Shown: positions 26,101-35,066 of the stretch, piece by piece
How positions within the stretch are numbered: the first letter of the stretch is position 1
Layout: each line of letters begins with the position of its first letter
DNA from: Parvibaculum sp.
GTDB taxonomy: Bacteria > Pseudomonadota > Alphaproteobacteria > Parvibaculales > Parvibaculaceae
DNA: 64,000 bases
Assembly (NCBI GenBank): GCA_031291615.1
Contig: JARLIS010000031.1
Coordinates: forward strand, 1-64,000
Direction of reading: 5' to 3'
Made by a program: the position numbers and the translations under genes
Notes under the pieces: model-generated
What the model was told of the DNA's origin: nothing
Seen by the model: the letters and a program-made list of their open reading frames with translations, nothing else
The model's database searches: none

Positions 26101-26757
26101 TCAGAGGCCGATGAAGGGCTGCATCAGACGGGCAATCCAGCCCTCGAAGCGGATCGGGCCTTTCGTGAGTGCGAGGCAGATGCACTCGTCTTCCGTGCCG
26201 ATGGTCAGGCTGTGCATGTCGGCGTCGTCCGCCTCCTCCACGTCGCCAACGCGGAACGTTCCGCTCGGGTCGGTGAAGCTGCCTTTCAGCACCAGAACGA
26301 GCTCGATGCCGCTATGGCCATGGGCCGGAATGCGCGCGCCGGGTTTTGCCCGCAGCATCCAGAGCCGTTCGTCATTGGGCCCGCGCCAGAGCTTCACCTT
26401 GCGCATGCCCGGCCCGAGGAAGCTCCAGCCGAGTTCGTCGACATCGCGGCCGAGCCAGCGGCGGAGCGGGGCGGGGAGGACGGAGCTTGCGGGCGTCGCA
26501 TCGCGCGCGGGTTCGGCGGCATCTGCTTCGGCGCCGCCGAGCTTCGCCATCAGGCGGGCGAAGGCGTCGGGCGCGACGGCATCGGGTTCGAGCCCGTCGA
26601 GCAGCGCGCCGCCGATGGCCTCGGCGGCGGCGAGGTCCGCGCGCGCCTCGGGCACAAAGCTCAGATGCGAGGCGACCATCAGCGCCGCGCCTTCCGACAG
26701 CGTGCCGGCCGCGTAGTCCATGATCCATTCCTCGCCGAGGCGATGCACGACGCTCAT
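26101..26757 (-). CDS. chrR: ChrR-type anti-sigma factor with degenerate zinc site
   Basis: Partner of the ECF sigma factor encoded upstream; in the studied case ChrR holds RpoE inactive until singlet oxygen appears. The 218 residues contain an N-terminal anti-sigma helix region (1-70) and a C-terminal cupin (about 105-218). Cupin metal ligands are visible as H146, H148, E152 and H182 (RIPAHGHSGIELVLVLKGSF). In the N-terminal domain H5 and H31 are kept, but positions 35 and 38, normally the CxxC cysteines, are Val and Ala (SHLSFVPEARADL). The start overlaps the sigma factor stop by four bases. Confidence 0.85.
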   Translation of the reverse strand: MSVVHRLGEEWIMDYAAGTLSEGAALMVASHLSFVPEARADLAAAEAIGGALLDGLEPDAVAPDAFARLMAKLGGAEADAAEPARDATPASSVLPAPLRRWLGRDVDELGWSFLGPGMRKVKLWRGPNDERLWMLRAKPGARIPAHGHSGIELVLVLKGSFTDPSGTFRVGDVEEADDADMHSLTIGTEDECICLALTKGPIRFEGWIARLMQPFIGL

Positions 26758-27341
26758 CGCAGATCCTCCAGCGCGGTGCGCAGGCGCACGAAGGCGAGAC
26801 GGAGCCGCGACTTCACGGTGCCGAGCGGAATCGAAAGCCGGTCGGCGATTTCAGAATGGGGAATGCCTTCAAGGAAAGACAAGGTGACGACCTCGGCCTG
26901 ATCGGCGGGAAGGGTGGCCATGGCATTGCGGACGCGCTGGCCGATCTGGCGGCTGGCAAGTCCGACATCGGCGGGCACCGGCGCTTCGGGGGCGAGCGAA
27001 GGATCTTCGGGATCGAGCTCGGGACGGTTCTGGCGGCGCATCGCGTCGATGAAACGGTTGCGCGCGATGGTGAAGACCCAGGTTCCGACCGAGGCTTTGG
27101 TAGGGTCGAAGAGGTCCGCCTTGCGCCAGACGGTCAGCATGACCTCCTGCATCAGATCTTCGGCTATGCGCTCATCGGCGCGCTGGCGGCGCAAATAGGA
27201 TTTCACGCGCGGCGCGTAATAGGAAAAGAAGCTGGCAAAGGCCGCTCGGTCGCGACCGGCGATCGACACCATCAGCGCGGCCATGCTTTCGGCACGGTCT
27301 CGCGCTTCGCTGCCGCCTGCACCGCCCGGCTCTTGAGCCAT
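26754..27341 (-). CDS. rpoE: ECF-family RNA polymerase sigma factor (RpoE/ECF11-like)
   Basis: A 195-residue group IV sigma factor. Region 2 runs from AFASFFSYYAPRVKSYLRRQ through RIAEDLMQEVMLTVWRKADL to GTWVFTIARNRFIDAMRRQ; region 4 holds the HTH VVTLSFLEGIPHSEIADRLS and IPLGTVKSRLRLAFVRLR. The ChrR-type partner and the TGATCC promoter elements around it fit the ECF11 group that governs singlet-oxygen or photo-oxidative responses. ATG 27341 follows GAGGG; upstream in-frame codons to 27458 overlap the proposed promoter and are not used. Probably autoregulated. Confidence 0.9.
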   Translation of the reverse strand: MAQEPGGAGGSEARDRAESMAALMVSIAGRDRAAFASFFSYYAPRVKSYLRRQRADERIAEDLMQEVMLTVWRKADLFDPTKASVGTWVFTIARNRFIDAMRRQNRPELDPEDPSLAPEAPVPADVGLASRQIGQRVRNAMATLPADQAEVVTLSFLEGIPHSEIADRLSIPLGTVKSRLRLAFVRLRTALEDLR

Positions 27342-27427
27342 CGACCCTCGTAAATTCCAGCGCCGCCCTTCGGGGCGAACGGTCGGGGCGCGTCGGGGTG
27401 TGGGAGCGAGTTTTGCCGGCATGAAGG

Positions 27428-27457
27428 GAGATACGCCGGCAAAGCGCGCACGGATCA
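27428..27457 (-). promoter_or_regulatory. Predicted ECF promoter of the sigma/anti-sigma operon
   Basis: On the minus strand TGATCC (27457-27452), an 18-base spacer, then TATCTC (27433-27428), about 90 bases before the sigma factor ATG. The -35 and spacing equal those of the facing element at 27559-27588 and match the RpoE-type -35 known from Rhodobacter. The -10 fits less well. Confidence 0.55.
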
Positions 27458-27558
27458 CCGCAACTCCGCCACTTTCGCGTGTTAATGTAGATTAGCCGCA
27501 GAGGCAAAAGGCAAGCGCCTTATCTGCGCTTTCGCGCCGCAGGCGGCTCAAGCCTTCG

Positions 27559-27588
27559 TGATCCGCCGGAGTTACCACAGCGTAAACA
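27559..27588 (+). promoter_or_regulatory. Predicted ECF promoter of the FAD oxidoreductase-DUF1365 operon
   Basis: TGATCC (27559-27564), an 18-base spacer, then TAAACA (27583-27588), 30 bases before the FAD oxidoreductase ATG. It closely fits the RpoE(ECF11)-type pattern TGATCC-N17/18-TA, and homologous genes are sigma-E targets in Rhodobacter by recall. Confidence 0.7.
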
Positions 27589-27617
27589 AGTCAGTTTCCA
27601 GACTGACAGAGGTTTCG

Positions 27618-29045
27618 ATGGCTCCTTTTGAAGATGCGCGCTCCGCTTCCACCAAGTCCGGGGCGGCTTCCGGCGAGGGGCTTCGCATCGCCGTGATCGG
27701 CACGGGCATTTCGGGCCTTGCCGCCGCATGGCTGCTTTCGAGCCGGCACGACGTCACCGTCTATGAGCAGAACGACAAGCCGGGCGGACATTCGAACACA
27801 CTGACGGCCGACTGCCCGGAAGGCGAGGTGGCGGTCGATACGGGTTTCATCGTCTACAACGAGCTCAACTATCCGAACCTGACTGCGCTCTTTTCCCATC
27901 TCGGCGTCGAGACGCGGGCGAGCGACATGTCATTTGCGGCCTCGCTTGCCGATGGCGAGGCGGGACAGCGCTTCGAATATTCAGGCACGAGCCTCAACGG
28001 ACTTTTCGGCGACAGGCGCAACATCTTTCGCCCGCGCATGTGGCGCATGCTGGGCGAGATCGCGCGGCTCTACCGCTTCGCGCCGGGGCTCATGAAGCTG
28101 CCGGGGCTCGATGAAAAGCCGCTCGGCGAATTCCTGCGCGAGCAGGGCTATTCGGCGGCGCTCAGGGAAGATCATCTGTTGCCGATGTGCGCGGCGATCT
28201 GGTCGCTGCCGCTTGCGCAGGTCGAGGAATTTCCGGCGCTCGCCTTTCTGCGCTTCTTCGACAATCACGGCCTGATGCGGATCAGCGGGCGGCCGCAATG
28301 GCGCACGGTCGCGGGCGGCTCGCGCGAATATGTGCGCCGCCTTGCCGAACCTCTCGGAGAAAGGCTGCGCCTCGCCACGCGCGTCGAGGCGATCCGGCGG
28401 ACGGAAACGGGCGTCGCCGTGGCCGATGCGCGCGGCGGGCTCGCGCATTACGATCATGTCGTCATCGCTTCCCATAGCGATCAGGCGCTGTCCATGCTCG
28501 CCGATGCGGACGGACGCGAGAGGCAGCTTCTCGGCGCGATCCCCTATCAGCGCAACATCGCCTGGCTGCATTCGGACGCGGCCTTCATGCCGAAGGAAAA
28601 ACGCGTCTGGTCGAGCTGGAACTATATGGGCGGCGGTGCGGCGCAGGCAGGCGAGGGCGCGCCCGTCTGCGTCACCTACTGGATGAACCAGCTGCAAAGC
28701 CTGCCGACGCGCCGTCCGCTCTTCGTCACGCTCAATCCCTCGCGCGATCCCGATCCGGCGACCGTTGTGAGCCGCATCGAATACGATCACCCGGTCTTCA
28801 ATGCGGCCGCGCTCGCCGCGCAGCGCGCGCTGTGGCAGTTGCAGGGCGCGCGCCGGACATGGTTCTGCGGCGCCTATTTCGGTTCGGGCTTTCATGAGGA
28901 CGGATTGCAGGCGGGACTTCATGTCGCCGAAGCGCTGGGCGGCGTCAAACGGCCTTGGACGGTGAGCAATCCTTCGGGCCGCATATCGCTTGGCGCCGTG
29001 GGCGGTGCGATGGGCGGCGCGGCGCTGCTGCCGCAGCCCGCATGA
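27618..29045 (+). CDS. FAD-dependent amine-oxidase-like oxidoreductase
   Basis: A 475-residue flavoprotein with an N-terminal dinucleotide motif (VIGTGISGLAAAWLLSSRHD near residues 24-43) and VYEQNDKPGGHSNT, as in the NAD(P)-binding_8/amine-oxidase superfamily. It continues with VDTGFIVYNELNYPNLTALF and a C-terminal GAYFGSGFHEDGLQAGLHVA FAD motif. In other proteobacteria this protein is encoded with DUF1365 and cyclopropane-fatty-acid-type synthases under RpoE/ChrR control, and a role in lipid modification during oxidative stress is suspected. ATG 27618 has AGAGG at five bases. Its stop overlaps the next start (ATGA). Confidence 0.85.
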   Translation: MAPFEDARSASTKSGAASGEGLRIAVIGTGISGLAAAWLLSSRHDVTVYEQNDKPGGHSNTLTADCPEGEVAVDTGFIVYNELNYPNLTALFSHLGVETRASDMSFAASLADGEAGQRFEYSGTSLNGLFGDRRNIFRPRMWRMLGEIARLYRFAPGLMKLPGLDEKPLGEFLREQGYSAALREDHLLPMCAAIWSLPLAQVEEFPALAFLRFFDNHGLMRISGRPQWRTVAGGSREYVRRLAEPLGERLRLATRVEAIRRTETGVAVADARGGLAHYDHVVIASHSDQALSMLADADGRERQLLGAIPYQRNIAWLHSDAAFMPKEKRVWSSWNYMGGGAAQAGEGAPVCVTYWMNQLQSLPTRRPLFVTLNPSRDPDPATVVSRIEYDHPVFNAAALAAQRALWQLQGARRTWFCGAYFGSGFHEDGLQAGLHVAEALGGVKRPWTVSNPSGRISLGAVGGAMGGAALLPQPA

Positions 29046-29833
29046 GCGCGCTCGCCGCCTCCGGCATCTATGCAGGCCGCGTCTTTCACCGGCGGCTCAG
29101 GCCGAAGGTCCATGCGCTTTCCTACCGCGTTTTCTATCTGCTGCTCGATCTCGACGAGGTGGCGGCGCTGGCGAAGCGTTCGCGGGTTTTTTCCTATAAC
29201 GGTTTCGGGCTTTTCGGCTTTTGCGACCGCGATCACGGGCCCGGCGAGGACGCGCCGCTCCGGCCCTGGATCGAAACGCAGCTTGCGCGCGCCGATGTAT
29301 CCATTGCGGGCGGGCGCATTCTCGCGCTCACGCTGCCGCGCGTGCTCGGCTATGTGTTCAATCCGCTGACCGTCTATTTTTGCCATGACGCGGCAGGCGG
29401 GCTTGCGGCCATGATTTACGAAGTCTCGAACACGTTCGGCGAGCGCCACAGCTATGTCATTGCGGTGGAAGACAGGGCCGCGCCCATGGTCGCGCAGGGC
29501 TGCGACAAGGCCTTCTACGTCTCGCCCTTCATGGGTGTCGAGGGGCGCTACCATTTCAAGGTGCAACGCCCCGCCGACCGGCTCGCCATGACCATCCGGG
29601 AGAGCGATGCGGAGGGCGCGCTGCTGACCGCGTCCTTCGCCGGCGAGGCGCTGCCCTTTTCGGACGGCGCGCTCATCCGCATGTTCCTTACCCATCCGTT
29701 ACTGACGCTGAAGGTGGTCGGGGCGATTCACTGGGAAGCCCTGAAATTATGGCTCAAGGGTGTGCCGTTACGGGACCGTCCGGCGCCGCCCGCTTCGCCC
29801 GCGACCGTCTGCGCGCGGGTCGGCAGCCCGTGA
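29042..29833 (+). CDS. DUF1365 family protein
   Basis: A 263-residue protein starting MSALAASGIYAGRVFHRRLR. Family marks are HALSYRVFYLLLDLDEV, LPRVLGYVFNPLTVYFCHD, ALIRMFLTHPLLTLKVV, and the end-region histidine followed by WEALKLWLKGVP. No catalytic motif is established. It overlaps the FAD oxidoreductase gene by four bases and should share its ECF promoter. The pair usually occurs with a cyclopropane fatty acid synthase, which is absent here. Confidence 0.88.
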   Translation: MSALAASGIYAGRVFHRRLRPKVHALSYRVFYLLLDLDEVAALAKRSRVFSYNGFGLFGFCDRDHGPGEDAPLRPWIETQLARADVSIAGGRILALTLPRVLGYVFNPLTVYFCHDAAGGLAAMIYEVSNTFGERHSYVIAVEDRAAPMVAQGCDKAFYVSPFMGVEGRYHFKVQRPADRLAMTIRESDAEGALLTASFAGEALPFSDGALIRMFLTHPLLTLKVVGAIHWEALKLWLKGVPLRDRPAPPASPATVCARVGSP

Positions 29834-29964
29834 AACGCATGAGTTTCCCCGTAACCTATTCTTAGGTCCGGCGTCTTTATAACTGACCTTGTTCAGACAT
29901 CAGCGTTCGCCCGGAGTCTCGCTTTTCCGGACGGGCATGCAGCGCAAGGTTGTTGAGTTCAGTT

Positions 29965-32184
29965 ATGCGAGCGGCCACACGAGGCACCTCGGAAAGCGTC
30001 GTTTCGGGCGCGCCCGCCAAGCCGGACGGAGCCCCGGCTTCCGGACGGACGGGCCCCGCTGGCTTTTTTCCGGTGCGCAGAAAAGTTCTGGTGTTGCTGT
30101 CGTTTGTCGGCGCGACGATGGTCGTGCTGAGCGCTTTTTTCGTTCTGCATCTCTACAACACCCAGGTCAAGGACCGCTCCCGCTCGCGGGCGGAATCCTT
30201 CACCGAAGTTCTCGCCTATGCGGCGAAGCAGGCAAAGTCGCCCACCGATCTCGAAGCGATCGTGAGGGCGCTTGCCGCCACTTCGCGCATCGAGCTCGTT
30301 GCCGTCGCCGATAGCGGCGGCACGATCGTCGCGACCTCGCAGCAGGACTGGCGCGGGCTCGGCATTCGCCGTCTGCTTGAGCGGCGTCCGCTCGATGTTC
30401 TCGCCTCGACGCCCGACGGCCTCGTCGATGGGGCAAATCCCGACGGGCGCTATTCCGATTTTGCTCGCCAGATCGCGCTGCCCTTTTCCAAGGCGCCGGG
30501 CATCGCCTTCATTCGCCTCAAGACCTCGGCATCGGTATCGGCGCAACGGGCCGCGGCCTGGAGTCTGCTCGTCTGGCTGACGGCCGGCGTCATCATTTCC
30601 GTGCTGACGATCTCGCTGGTGATGCAGCGCATCCTCGTTGCGCCCATCGAGGCCTTGCGCGTCTTTGCCGATCAGCGCGGCGCGTCGCGGCTGCTCACGC
30701 CGCTGGGGCCGCCCGACGAGGTGTCGATCGTCGCGGAGGCGCTGTCGGACGCATTCTTCGCCACGAGCCAGGGAGAGGCGTTGCTGGCCGATCTTGCCGA
30801 GACGGACGGGCTGACCGGCCTCGGCAACCGCAGTCACTTCAAGGCGAAGCTCGACCGGGAGATTGCAAAGGCGACCCGCCGCGGCGGCATGGTCGGGGTG
30901 ATGGTTCTCAATCTCGACAAGTTCAAGGACATCAACGACACGCTCGGCCACAGTTCCGGCGATCTCATCCTGCAACGCACGGCGGAGATATTGAAGATCT
31001 GCCAGCGCAAGGGCGATACGGTGGCGCGGCTCGGCGCGGACGAATTCGGCGTCATTCTCGCCAACATCGAGACGCCCGAAGACTCCGTCGAATTCGCCAA
31101 CCGTTTCATCCGCGCGGTCGGCGCGCCGTTCCGCGTCGGGGCGCATGAACTTCACCAGACGGCCTGCGTCGGGCTGACGATCTTCCCGCAGGACGGGCGC
31201 GACGGCGAGGTGCTGCTGAAGAATGCCGATCTCGCTTTGTCGCGGGCGAAGCAGGAAGGCTCGGGCGCCTCGGTTCTCTATCGCCACGAGCTGCACCTGC
31301 GGGCGATGGAGCGCAATTCGATCGAACGCGACCTGCGGACGGCGCTCGCACAGAAGCAGCTTGTGCTTTTCTATCAGCCGAAGGTCGACATCCATACGGG
31401 CCGCATCAGCGGCGCGGAAGCGCTGATCCGCTGGCGGCATCCGGAACGCGGGCTCATTCCGCCCGATCTCTTCATTCCGGTCGCCGAGCAATGTGGCTTC
31501 ATCACCGAGGTCACCCAATGGGTTCTCGGCGAGGCCTGCCGGCAGAACCGCGCCTGGCAGCAGGCGGGGCTGACGAAAATCGGCGTCGCCGTCAACGTCT
31601 CGGCAGTCGATCTGCGCAGGCCCGATCTCAGCGACATCGTGGCCGGCACGCTCATCGCTCATTCGCTGTCGCCGCAATATCTCGATCTCGAAGTGACCGA
31701 GAGCATGGTGATGCGCGACGTCGATGTCGTCATCGGCACGCTCAGGCGGCTGCGCAGCCTCGGCGTCGGCATCGGCATCGACGATTTCGGGACCGGCTAT
31801 TCGTCGCTCGCCTATCTCAAGCGCTTTCCGGTGAAGCAGCTCAAGATCGACCGCAGTTTCGTGCGCGACATAGCGGATACCCGCGACGGGCAGATCATTC
31901 CCAAGGTCATCGTCGACCTTGCCCATGCGCTCGGCGTCTCGGTGCTGGCCGAGGGCGTGGAGGATGCGAACCAGCTCGAAATCCTGCGCTCGCTCGGTTG
32001 CGACGAGGCGCAGGGCTATTTCCTTGGCAAGCCCATGGAGGCCGACGAGTTCGAAGCCTTCCTGCGCCGGGCCGCCGACGGCATGCATCCCGACGCGACG
32101 GTGCGCGAGATCATGGCGGTCGCGCCCAGCAAGGCGAAAGTCGTCCCGAAACGGCCCGTGCGCATGCCGGGCTCGGCTGCCTGA
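29965..32184 (+). CDS. Membrane-bound cyclic di-GMP signalling protein (degenerate GGDEF, intact-looking EAL)
   Basis: About 739 residues. Two membrane segments (around 40-63 and 199-223) bracket a sensor domain of about 135 residues, probably periplasmic. A HAMP-like linker follows, then GGDEF (about 275-435) and EAL (about 450-700). The GGDEF signature reads GADEF (357-361), so cyclase activity is doubtful. The EAL domain has AEALIRWRHPERG (EAL at 485-487), IDDFGTGYSSLAYL, and VLAEGVEDANQLE, so c-di-GMP hydrolysis is likely. ATG 29965 was chosen; TTG 29950 is an in-frame alternative. It stands alone with no obvious partner. Confidence 0.9.
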   Translation: MRAATRGTSESVVSGAPAKPDGAPASGRTGPAGFFPVRRKVLVLLSFVGATMVVLSAFFVLHLYNTQVKDRSRSRAESFTEVLAYAAKQAKSPTDLEAIVRALAATSRIELVAVADSGGTIVATSQQDWRGLGIRRLLERRPLDVLASTPDGLVDGANPDGRYSDFARQIALPFSKAPGIAFIRLKTSASVSAQRAAAWSLLVWLTAGVIISVLTISLVMQRILVAPIEALRVFADQRGASRLLTPLGPPDEVSIVAEALSDAFFATSQGEALLADLAETDGLTGLGNRSHFKAKLDREIAKATRRGGMVGVMVLNLDKFKDINDTLGHSSGDLILQRTAEILKICQRKGDTVARLGADEFGVILANIETPEDSVEFANRFIRAVGAPFRVGAHELHQTACVGLTIFPQDGRDGEVLLKNADLALSRAKQEGSGASVLYRHELHLRAMERNSIERDLRTALAQKQLVLFYQPKVDIHTGRISGAEALIRWRHPERGLIPPDLFIPVAEQCGFITEVTQWVLGEACRQNRAWQQAGLTKIGVAVNVSAVDLRRPDLSDIVAGTLIAHSLSPQYLDLEVTESMVMRDVDVVIGTLRRLRSLGVGIGIDDFGTGYSSLAYLKRFPVKQLKIDRSFVRDIADTRDGQIIPKVIVDLAHALGVSVLAEGVEDANQLEILRSLGCDEAQGYFLGKPMEADEFEAFLRRAADGMHPDATVREIMAVAPSKAKVVPKRPVRMPGSAA

Positions 32185-32335
32185 TCCAGCCACGGCGACG
32201 TTGACGCAGCGGGACGCTGGCGCTCCTCTTTCGTCGCCCTCTTTGCTGGACGTGCCGCCGCCGGGCGCTAAACTCCCTCCCCAACAGACAACAAGACACG
32301 GGCCGCCAAAGGCGCGCGGGTCACGGGAGACAGCG

Positions 32336-33529
32336 ATGGATCTTGCTTACAGTCCGGAGTATCAGGCGTTTCGCGATGAGGTTCGCGCCTTCATCGCCAA
32401 GCACGGGAAGGATGCGCCGCGCCGCTTCGGCGTGTCGCGGCCGTCGGGCGACTTCCTCGCCTGGCAGAAGCTCTTGATGGCGAACGGCTATGCGGCGCGC
32501 ACCATTCCGAAGGAATATGGCGGCTATGGCGCGGAGCCCGACATTCTGAAGTCGCGGATCATTGCCGAGGAATTCGCCAATGCGGGGCTGCCGACCGGGC
32601 TTTCGGGGCAGGGCATTTCGATGTTCGTGCCGACGCTGCTTGAGCTCGGCACCGAGGAGCAGAAGAAAAAGTGGATCGAGCCGACGCTCAAAGGCGAGGT
32701 GATCTGGTGTCAGGGCTATTCGGAGCCGGGTTCGGGTTCCGACCTCGCCTCGCTGCAAACGAAGGCGCATGAAGACGGCGACGATTTCGTCATCAACGGC
32801 CAGAAGATCTGGACCTCGACGGCGCATGCCGCCGACATGATCTTCTGCCTCGTCCGCACGGAGCCGGACAAGCCGAAGCATGAGGGCATTTCCTATCTCA
32901 TTTTCTCGATGAAGACGCCCGGCATCGAAGTGCGGCCGCTCACCACCATGACGGGGCACGCCGAGTTCAACGAAGTCTTCTTCACCGATGTGCGCGTGCC
33001 GAAGACGCAGATCGTCGGCGGACGGGGCCAGGGCTGGTTCGTCGCCAATGCGACGCTGAAGCATGAGCGCGGGATGCTGGGCGATCCCAATCAGGCCGGC
33101 ACGCGATTGAAGGAAATCGTCGCGCTGATGAACAAGGAGACGCTGGACGGGCAGCGCCTCATCGACAATCCGCTGTTCCGCGATCGGCTGCTGCAATTGC
33201 AGGCGCGCGTGCTCGCCATGCAGTTTCACGGGCTCAGGCTGCTGACGGCTGCGACCAAGGGCGAGGATGCGGGGCTGGCGCGTCTCATCGTCAAGTTGCA
33301 GGGCTGCGAGCTCAACCACCAGCTTGCCGCTCTCGCCATCGACGCGCTGGGCGAGCTTGGCGTTCTTTACGGCGACAGCCCGCATCTGCGCGCCGACGGC
33401 TCGTGGCAGCATCGCTATATGTTCGACCTCGGCCTCATCATCGGCGGCGGTACGGCGCAGATTCAGAAGAACATCATTTCGGAGCGGGGCCTCAACATGC
33501 CGCGCGAACCGAAGCCCGCGAAAGTGTGA
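32336..33529 (+). CDS. Acyl-CoA dehydrogenase, first of a pair
   Basis: A 397-residue flavoenzyme that introduces a 2,3 double bond into an acyl-CoA. Visible family blocks: QGYSEPGSGSDLASLQTKA (FAD/substrate loop), GQKIWTSTAHAADMIF, VRVPKTQIVGGRGQGWFVAN, and the C-terminal GGGTAQIQKNIISERGL. GGGAGA precedes the ATG. The second, shorter acyl-CoA dehydrogenase gene starts ten bases after the stop. Such large/small pairs often form alpha2beta2 heterotetramers acting on steroid- or bile-acid-like side chains or branched substrates; the actual substrate here is unknown. Confidence 0.92.
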   Translation: MDLAYSPEYQAFRDEVRAFIAKHGKDAPRRFGVSRPSGDFLAWQKLLMANGYAARTIPKEYGGYGAEPDILKSRIIAEEFANAGLPTGLSGQGISMFVPTLLELGTEEQKKKWIEPTLKGEVIWCQGYSEPGSGSDLASLQTKAHEDGDDFVINGQKIWTSTAHAADMIFCLVRTEPDKPKHEGISYLIFSMKTPGIEVRPLTTMTGHAEFNEVFFTDVRVPKTQIVGGRGQGWFVANATLKHERGMLGDPNQAGTRLKEIVALMNKETLDGQRLIDNPLFRDRLLQLQARVLAMQFHGLRLLTAATKGEDAGLARLIVKLQGCELNHQLAALAIDALGELGVLYGDSPHLRADGSWQHRYMFDLGLIIGGGTAQIQKNIISERGLNMPREPKPAKV

Positions 33530-33539
33530 GGGGACGGAC

Positions 33540-34634
33540 ATGGAATTCGGTTTGTCGGAAGACCAGAGGCTGATGCAGGACAGCGTCGGCCGGACGCTTG
33601 AAAAAGTTTCCTCGCTCGATCGCGTGCGCAAGGCCGCCGATGCGCGGGAAGCCAATGCGCAGGACATCTGGCATGCGTTGATCGAGCTCGGCGTGCCGGG
33701 GATGCTGATCGACGAGGCGCATGGCGGCATGGGGCTGAAGCTCCTCGACGCGGCGCTCATCGCCGAGGCGCTTGGCCGCCACGTCGCGCCGGTGCCCTTC
33801 ATCGCCAGCGCCGTCATGGCGCCGATCGCGCTTCAGGGCGCAGGCTCGGCGGCGCAGCAGGAAGCCTGGCTGCCGAAACTTGCAAACGGCGAGGCGGTGG
33901 CGGGCGTCGCCATTTCCGAACGCGCGGCGGGCGCGCGCGAAGGCGGCGGCGTCACCGCGGCGGGGGGCAAGCTCAACGGCAAGGCGCTTTTCGTCATCGA
34001 CTTCGCGGCGGCGGATATTTTCATCGTCGCCGACAAGACAGGCGGGCTTCATCTCGTCAAGGCGAGCGCCAAGGGGCTCACCAAGGTTCAACTCACGACC
34101 ATCGACCTCACGCGCTCGGTCGGCGAGCTGCAATTCGACAATGTGGAGGCGGAGCCGCTTTCCTCGGGCGATGCAAAGCGCGCGCTGCGGCGGATGCTCG
34201 ATGCGGGCCGGGTGATGGTCGCCGCCGATACGCTGGGCGCCGGCTGGATGATGATCGACAAGGCGGTCGCCTATGCGAAGGAGCGCAAGCAGTTCGGCCG
34301 GGTCATCGGTTCGTTCCAGGCGGTGAAGCATATGTGCGCCGAAATGGCGGCGGAGCTTGAGCCCGGCCGGTCGCTCATCTGGTATGCAGCGCATGCTTTC
34401 GACGAATTGCCGGAGGAGGCGTCGCTGATGGCGGCTCATGCCAAGGCGCATCTTTCGGAGGTCGGCCGCTTCGTTGCGCGGACGGCAACCGAAGTGCATG
34501 GCGGCATGGGCTTCACGGATCTGCTCGGGCTTCACTATTGGTTCAAGCGGATCGGCCTCGACAGGCAGTTGCTCGGCGGGCCCGAGCGGGTGCGGCACGA
34601 GGCGGCGGTGTTGCAGGGCTGGGCGGCGGACTGA
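33540..34634 (+). CDS. Acyl-CoA dehydrogenase, second (shorter) of a pair
   Basis: 364 residues starting MEFGLSEDQRLMQDSV. The middle domain is reduced: the QGYSEPGSGSD-like loop is replaced by GVAISERAAGAREGGGVTAA, and the strand region (FVIDFAAADIFIVADKT) is short. The C-terminal domain retains YAKERKQFGRVIGSFQAVKH and EVHGGMGFTDLLGLHYWFKR, typical FAD-contact motifs. This matches the small partner of heteromeric acyl-CoA dehydrogenases. Its gene follows the first by ten bases and is surely cotranscribed. Confidence 0.88.
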   Translation: MEFGLSEDQRLMQDSVGRTLEKVSSLDRVRKAADAREANAQDIWHALIELGVPGMLIDEAHGGMGLKLLDAALIAEALGRHVAPVPFIASAVMAPIALQGAGSAAQQEAWLPKLANGEAVAGVAISERAAGAREGGGVTAAGGKLNGKALFVIDFAAADIFIVADKTGGLHLVKASAKGLTKVQLTTIDLTRSVGELQFDNVEAEPLSSGDAKRALRRMLDAGRVMVAADTLGAGWMMIDKAVAYAKERKQFGRVIGSFQAVKHMCAEMAAELEPGRSLIWYAAHAFDELPEEASLMAAHAKAHLSEVGRFVARTATEVHGGMGFTDLLGLHYWFKRIGLDRQLLGGPERVRHEAAVLQGWAAD

Positions 34635-34688
34635 GGTGTCCGCCTGCCATTCCTTTCCGCGCCGTCCCCTCGCCATTCGGAGACGTTC

Positions 34689-34961
34689 ATGACCATCGGA
34701 TATATTGCCGCGCTGCTGACGACGATTTCGTTCATACCGCAGGCGATCATGACGATCCGGACGCATGATACCGAGGGCATATCGGTGTCGATGTATGTGA
34801 TCTTCGTCACCGGCGTGTTCTTCTGGTTCGTCTATGGCGTGATCCAGCGGGACTTCGCAATCATCGCGGCGAACTTCCTGACCTTCGTTCTGGCGCTGCC
34901 GATCCTGGTGATCGCGGCGCGCAACGAATTGAAGCGCAGGCGGAGCGAAAATCCTTCCTGA
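34689..34961 (+). CDS. SemiSWEET-type sugar transporter (PQ-loop)
   Basis: A 90-residue protein with three membrane helices: MTIGYIAALLTTISFIPQAI with the Pro-Gln motif in TM1, then MYVIFVTGVFFWFVYGV, then AIIAANFLTFVLALPILVI with the Asn of the substrate pocket. SemiSWEETs work as dimers that let mono- or disaccharides cross the inner membrane down a gradient. The gene lies 54 bases after the acyl-CoA dehydrogenase pair with no sugar catabolic genes adjacent, so the physiological solute is unclear. Confidence 0.9.
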   Translation: MTIGYIAALLTTISFIPQAIMTIRTHDTEGISVSMYVIFVTGVFFWFVYGVIQRDFAIIAANFLTFVLALPILVIAARNELKRRRSENPS

Positions 34962-35066
34962 CGTTGCGTCCGAACGGAAGGCTTGCGCCGGGGCGTTTCG
35001 CCTGATTGCATAGGGCCATCAACATTCAAACGCGCGGTACAGGCGCGTATTCCGGGAGATTTTTTC

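Noticed and set aside
29959..32193. 744-codon minus-strand frame exactly covering the GGDEF/EAL gene
   Set aside because: It matches the sense frame in extent because stop codons are rare in the GC-rich complement. Its translation shows no domains.
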